This document shows, in pieces, positions 61,614-64,000 of a stretch of 64,000 nucleotides of DNA (positions are counted from its first letter, which is position 1; every line of letters starts with the position of its first letter). Made by a program: the position numbers and the translations under genes. The notes below the pieces were generated by a model that had not been told where the DNA came from, searched no databases, and saw only the letters and a program-made list of their open reading frames with translations. Origin of the DNA: Leucobacter celer subsp. astrifaciens (GTDB lineage: Bacteria; Actinomycetota; Actinomycetes; Actinomycetales; Microbacteriaceae). The stretch covers positions 186,001-250,000 of the forward strand of contig NZ_JHEI01000132.1 in the NCBI RefSeq assembly GCF_001273835.1, read 5' to 3'.

Positions 61614-63133
61614 CGGCCGACCACGACCTTCGCCCCCGCCGTGAGGCGGGGATCCTCGGACGCGATCTCGACGAAACCGTCGGCCGCGAGTCCCGCCTCG
61701 ACCGTGATGATCTCGGTCTCGGCGTCCGCCCCGTTCTTCACGTCGATCAGCAGCTCCACGCGATCCTCGCCACCCGATCCCGCCGACAGCGCGGCGATGG
61801 GCACCGCCAGTACTTCGCCGTCGGTCGAGGCGATGGGAATGCGCAGGCGCACGTTCGTGCCGCGGAGGGCATCGATCTGCTCCGGGGTGAGTTCGCCGGG
61901 GGAGAGCGTCACGGTGTAGCGGTCGCCGCCGCCCTGACCGCCGCCCTCACCGCTCTCGCCGTTCTCCCCGTCGGATCCGCCGCCCGACTTCGGGGTCGCG
62001 ATCTTCTGCACGGTCGCGGCGAGTTCGTCGCCGTCGGGGCCGGGGTAGAACGCCTCGTCGCCCTCGCTCAGCAGATCGGCATCCTGCTTCGAGAAGGTGC
62101 CGACGATGGTGAGTGCTGCGCCGGAGACGCTCATGGGCGAGCCCGAGAGGATGTCGCCACGAGCCACCGAGACATCATCGACGCGACGGGGCAGATCGCT
62201 GAGGAAGAGCACCTCGCTCGACGGGAGCCGGGGCAGCACCCCCTCCTGAGCGGCTACCAGGGCTTCCTGGGCATCCGAAAGCGCCTCCCACGCCGAGTTC
62301 ACCGCGGCCTGCTCGCCGATCACGTTCTTGGCGCCGCCGTCGACCGCTTCCTGCAGAGCGGCCTGCGCCTGCGCGACGGAGGTGTTCGCGTCGCGCACCG
62401 ATCGCTCGGCGTCGCGCAGCGCGAGCTGGGCATCGGGGCCGCCGTTCGCCGCCTCGTAGCCGGTCTGCTCGTAGAGGGCGCCGAGCGCGGTGGCGGTGTC
62501 GTACTCGAAGAGATCCGAATCGGGATCCCCGGCCGCGTAGCCCATCGTGTTCAGTGCGACCTTGAGCTGCACCACGTCGGGGCCCCGCATGCCCACGCTC
62601 AGCGTGCGGTATGCGGGCAGGGCCCCCGACAGCACGATCACGGGGCGTCCGGCGAGCTCGAGCGCCACGTTGCCGGCCTTGAACACCGTGCCGATCTCGG
62701 GCACGTGCCCCGTGACGACGGGCCGGTCCTCGCCGCCGGCGGCGTCGATCTCCACGTCGACCGCGTCGGCGTAGGTGACCTCGCCGCGCGCCACGATGGT
62801 GTTCTCGATCACCCGCTCCTCGACGGGAGCGGTGACGGGTCCGGGCTCGGGCGGCGCGGTGCGAGCCGCGATCTCGGCTGGCGAGACGATGAACTGCATC
62901 ACCGCTATGCCGGCCAGCAGCGACACCACCGCGACGGCCGCGATCAGTGCGACCAGGCGGGTGCCCGACCAGCTGCGCTTGGTCTTCGGGGACTCGGGGT
63001 CCGGAGTTTCGAGGTCCGGTGCTTTGGGGTCCGGAGTTCCGGGGTCCGGTGCTTCGAGATCTTGCGCGGCGGTGTGCGGCGCCGACGGATCCTGTTCCGT
63101 GTTCCCTCTGCGTCCCCGTTTCAGCGACGCCAC
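61610..63133 (-). CDS. HlyD/MacA-type efflux adaptor
   Basis: A 507-residue membrane-fusion protein: a Pro/Asp-rich cytoplasmic leader with repeated PDPxxPD units, one membrane helix (LVALIAAVAVVSLLAGIAVMQF), a beta-barrel/lipoyl-like region, a peptidoglycan-binding-like segment (GMRGPDVVQLKVALNTMGYAAGD) and a helical hairpin. This matches Gram-positive MacA-like adaptors. It is 3 bp after the upstream gene. Confidence 0.85.
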   Translation of the reverse strand: MASLKRGRRGNTEQDPSAPHTAAQDLEAPDPGTPDPKAPDLETPDPESPKTKRSWSGTRLVALIAAVAVVSLLAGIAVMQFIVSPAEIAARTAPPEPGPVTAPVEERVIENTIVARGEVTYADAVDVEIDAAGGEDRPVVTGHVPEIGTVFKAGNVALELAGRPVIVLSGALPAYRTLSVGMRGPDVVQLKVALNTMGYAAGDPDSDLFEYDTATALGALYEQTGYEAANGGPDAQLALRDAERSVRDANTSVAQAQAALQEAVDGGAKNVIGEQAAVNSAWEALSDAQEALVAAQEGVLPRLPSSEVLFLSDLPRRVDDVSVARGDILSGSPMSVSGAALTIVGTFSKQDADLLSEGDEAFYPGPDGDELAATVQKIATPKSGGGSDGENGESGEGGGQGGGDRYTVTLSPGELTPEQIDALRGTNVRLRIPIASTDGEVLAVPIAALSAGSGGEDRVELLIDVKNGADAETEIITVEAGLAADGFVEIASEDPRLTAGAKVVVGR

Positions 63134-63136
63134 CGG

Positions 63137-64000
63137 TTACTGCTTCTTCTCGACGCCGTGCTTGGCCACGAGCGCGTCGAGCTCGGCCTTGTGCTCATCG
63201 ACGAACTTCTGCTCCAGATCGAACTGGATCTTCAGGAGGCCGTCGTCGTAGCCGATCTTCCCCTTGCAGCCCTGATCGGCAAGGGCGACCTCGATCTCGC
63301 GCTCCTGGAACTTCTTCTGGTCGGCCTTGCTGGGCTCCTGCAATTCGCCGTCTTCGCCGTCGGGCATCTGCAACTCGTTGTACTCATCGCTCATCGCCTG
63401 CTGCGCCAGCATGGGGGAGGAGAATCCGTCGTATCCCGCGTCGGCCATGCAGTCCGCCCACTCGCGGTTGAGCTTGAGCACGTCCTCGTTCGGGCTGTCC
63501 TCGCTCCAGAGCGCTTCGTACAGCTGGTTGGACGACTCGAAGAGGTCCTCGAACTCGGGATCCTCGTACGCGGCCATGCCGCCGTTCGTCTCGGACTGCA
63601 CCTCGTGCTGCGCAGCGCCGTAGCAGCCGTTCTTCGTCCAGTCGTACTCGTAACCGCCGTCCTCGTCCATGGCGGCGATCTCCTCCTCCGTGGGACTGGG
63701 GCCGTGCAGCGCCTCGTAGTAGGCCTGCTGCTCCGACTCGCTGAGCGCTTCGACGTAGTCCTGGTTGGGGTCGATGTACTCCTCGCCCGTGTCCTCGGGC
63801 ATATCCTCCATGCCCGGCCAGCTCACGATGCCGTAGCCGTACTGCTTGGCGAACTCCTCGGAGCCCCACTCGACTCCTTCGTCTTCTTCGGAGCTGTAGA
63901 TCGTGCCGCCGTTCTGCACATCGGGCGTGTACTCGAAGCCCTCCGTGCTCATGCACTCGGCGACGAGCTCCTCGGTCTGCTTCGTCTCGGCGTCGAGCTT
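63137..64000 (-). CDS. Acidic Cys-containing protein upstream of the efflux operon (5' end off window)
   Basis: At least 287 residues; the frame stays open to the right edge, so the start is outside (KLDAETKQTEELVAECMSTEGF precedes the first internal Met). It is very acidic and Tyr-rich, with two similar Cys motifs, ECMSTEGFEY and DCMADAGYDGF, plus NGCYG and QGCKGKIGY, suggesting disulfides on an extracellular protein. A signal peptide or lipobox may lie outside the window. Adjacent to the MacA-like gene, it may be an accessory exported component. Confidence 0.65.
   Translation of the reverse strand, partial: KLDAETKQTEELVAECMSTEGFEYTPDVQNGGTIYSSEEDEGVEWGSEEFAKQYGYGIVSWPGMEDMPEDTGEEYIDPNQDYVEALSESEQQAYYEALHGPSPTEEEIAAMDEDGGYEYDWTKNGCYGAAQHEVQSETNGGMAAYEDPEFEDLFESSNQLYEALWSEDSPNEDVLKLNREWADCMADAGYDGFSSPMLAQQAMSDEYNELQMPDGEDGELQEPSKADQKKFQEREIEVALADQGCKGKIGYDDGLLKIQFDLEQKFVDEHKAELDALVAKHGVEKKQ

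Overview
The window is about 69% G+C. Genes are tightly packed with many 4-bp ATGA/GTGA overlaps, Shine-Dalgarno-led and leaderless genes are mixed, and the order sucC-sucD-(PerM/DUF6350)-purN-purH is the one found in actinobacteria. The fused 2-oxoglutarate decarboxylase/dehydrogenase (Kgd type) and the LVSTG-type wall-sorting signal fit the same phylum. I infer a Microbacteriaceae member, possibly Leucobacter; no rRNA or marker gene in the window proves this.

Layout. 0-2.3 kb: 5' end of a TetR-type regulator and two tandem diguanylate cyclases. 2.3-4.5 kb: sucCD. 4.8-6.5 kb: glycine-rich surface protein. 6.5-10.5 kb: epimerase-family protein, MetE/UROD-like protein and PerM-like membrane protein. 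10.5-13.9 kb: TPP riboswitch, thiB, thiP and a P-loop NTPase. 13.9-16.8 kb: purN, purH and a small membrane protein. 17.0-17.4 kb: HslJ/META lipoprotein.

17.4-35.5 kb is a catabolic locus that I read as collagen-peptide and 4-hydroxyproline utilisation. It holds a dipeptide ABC transporter (binding protein, fused double ATPase, two permeases), a proline-iminopeptidase-like hydrolase, an M24B Xaa-Pro peptidase, a 4-hydroxyproline 2-epimerase, a three-subunit flavin/2Fe-2S dehydrogenase, a DHDPS-family deaminase, a 2-oxoglutarate semialdehyde dehydrogenase, an ornithine-cyclodeaminase-family protein, a second proline-racemase-family protein and a GntR/FCD regulator. Together they would turn Hyp-containing peptides into 2-oxoglutarate, which the kgd and sucCD genes in this window could process further. 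A shared element (TRCAATGKCACAY, 2 nt, then a TANANN -10 box) precedes three transcription units, and a related site precedes the transporter.

35.7-37.3 kb: agmatine deiminase and an NTF2-like protein. 37.7-52.2 kb is a second locus: APC permease, class-I glutamine-amidotransferase (PuuD) fold proteins, flavodoxin, ferredoxin-NADP reductase, cytochrome P450, glutamine-synthetase-like ligase, a signal-peptide-less solute-binding-protein fold, aminotransferase, aldehyde dehydrogenase, a soluble Cache sensor and a GntR regulator. It looks like an amine-degradation system that combines gamma-glutamylation with P450 oxidation; this is the least familiar system here. Its aminotransferase/aldehyde-dehydrogenase pair has lower G+C and is flanked by broken copies of the same gene junction, so it looks like a later insertion.

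52.2-64.0 kb returns to core functions: kgd, two CNNM/CBS membrane proteins, a lipoprotein and a MacAB-like efflux operon whose first gene runs off the right edge. Palindromic REP-like elements (GGTTGAGCGAGC...GAGTCGAAACC) recur at seven intergenic sites.
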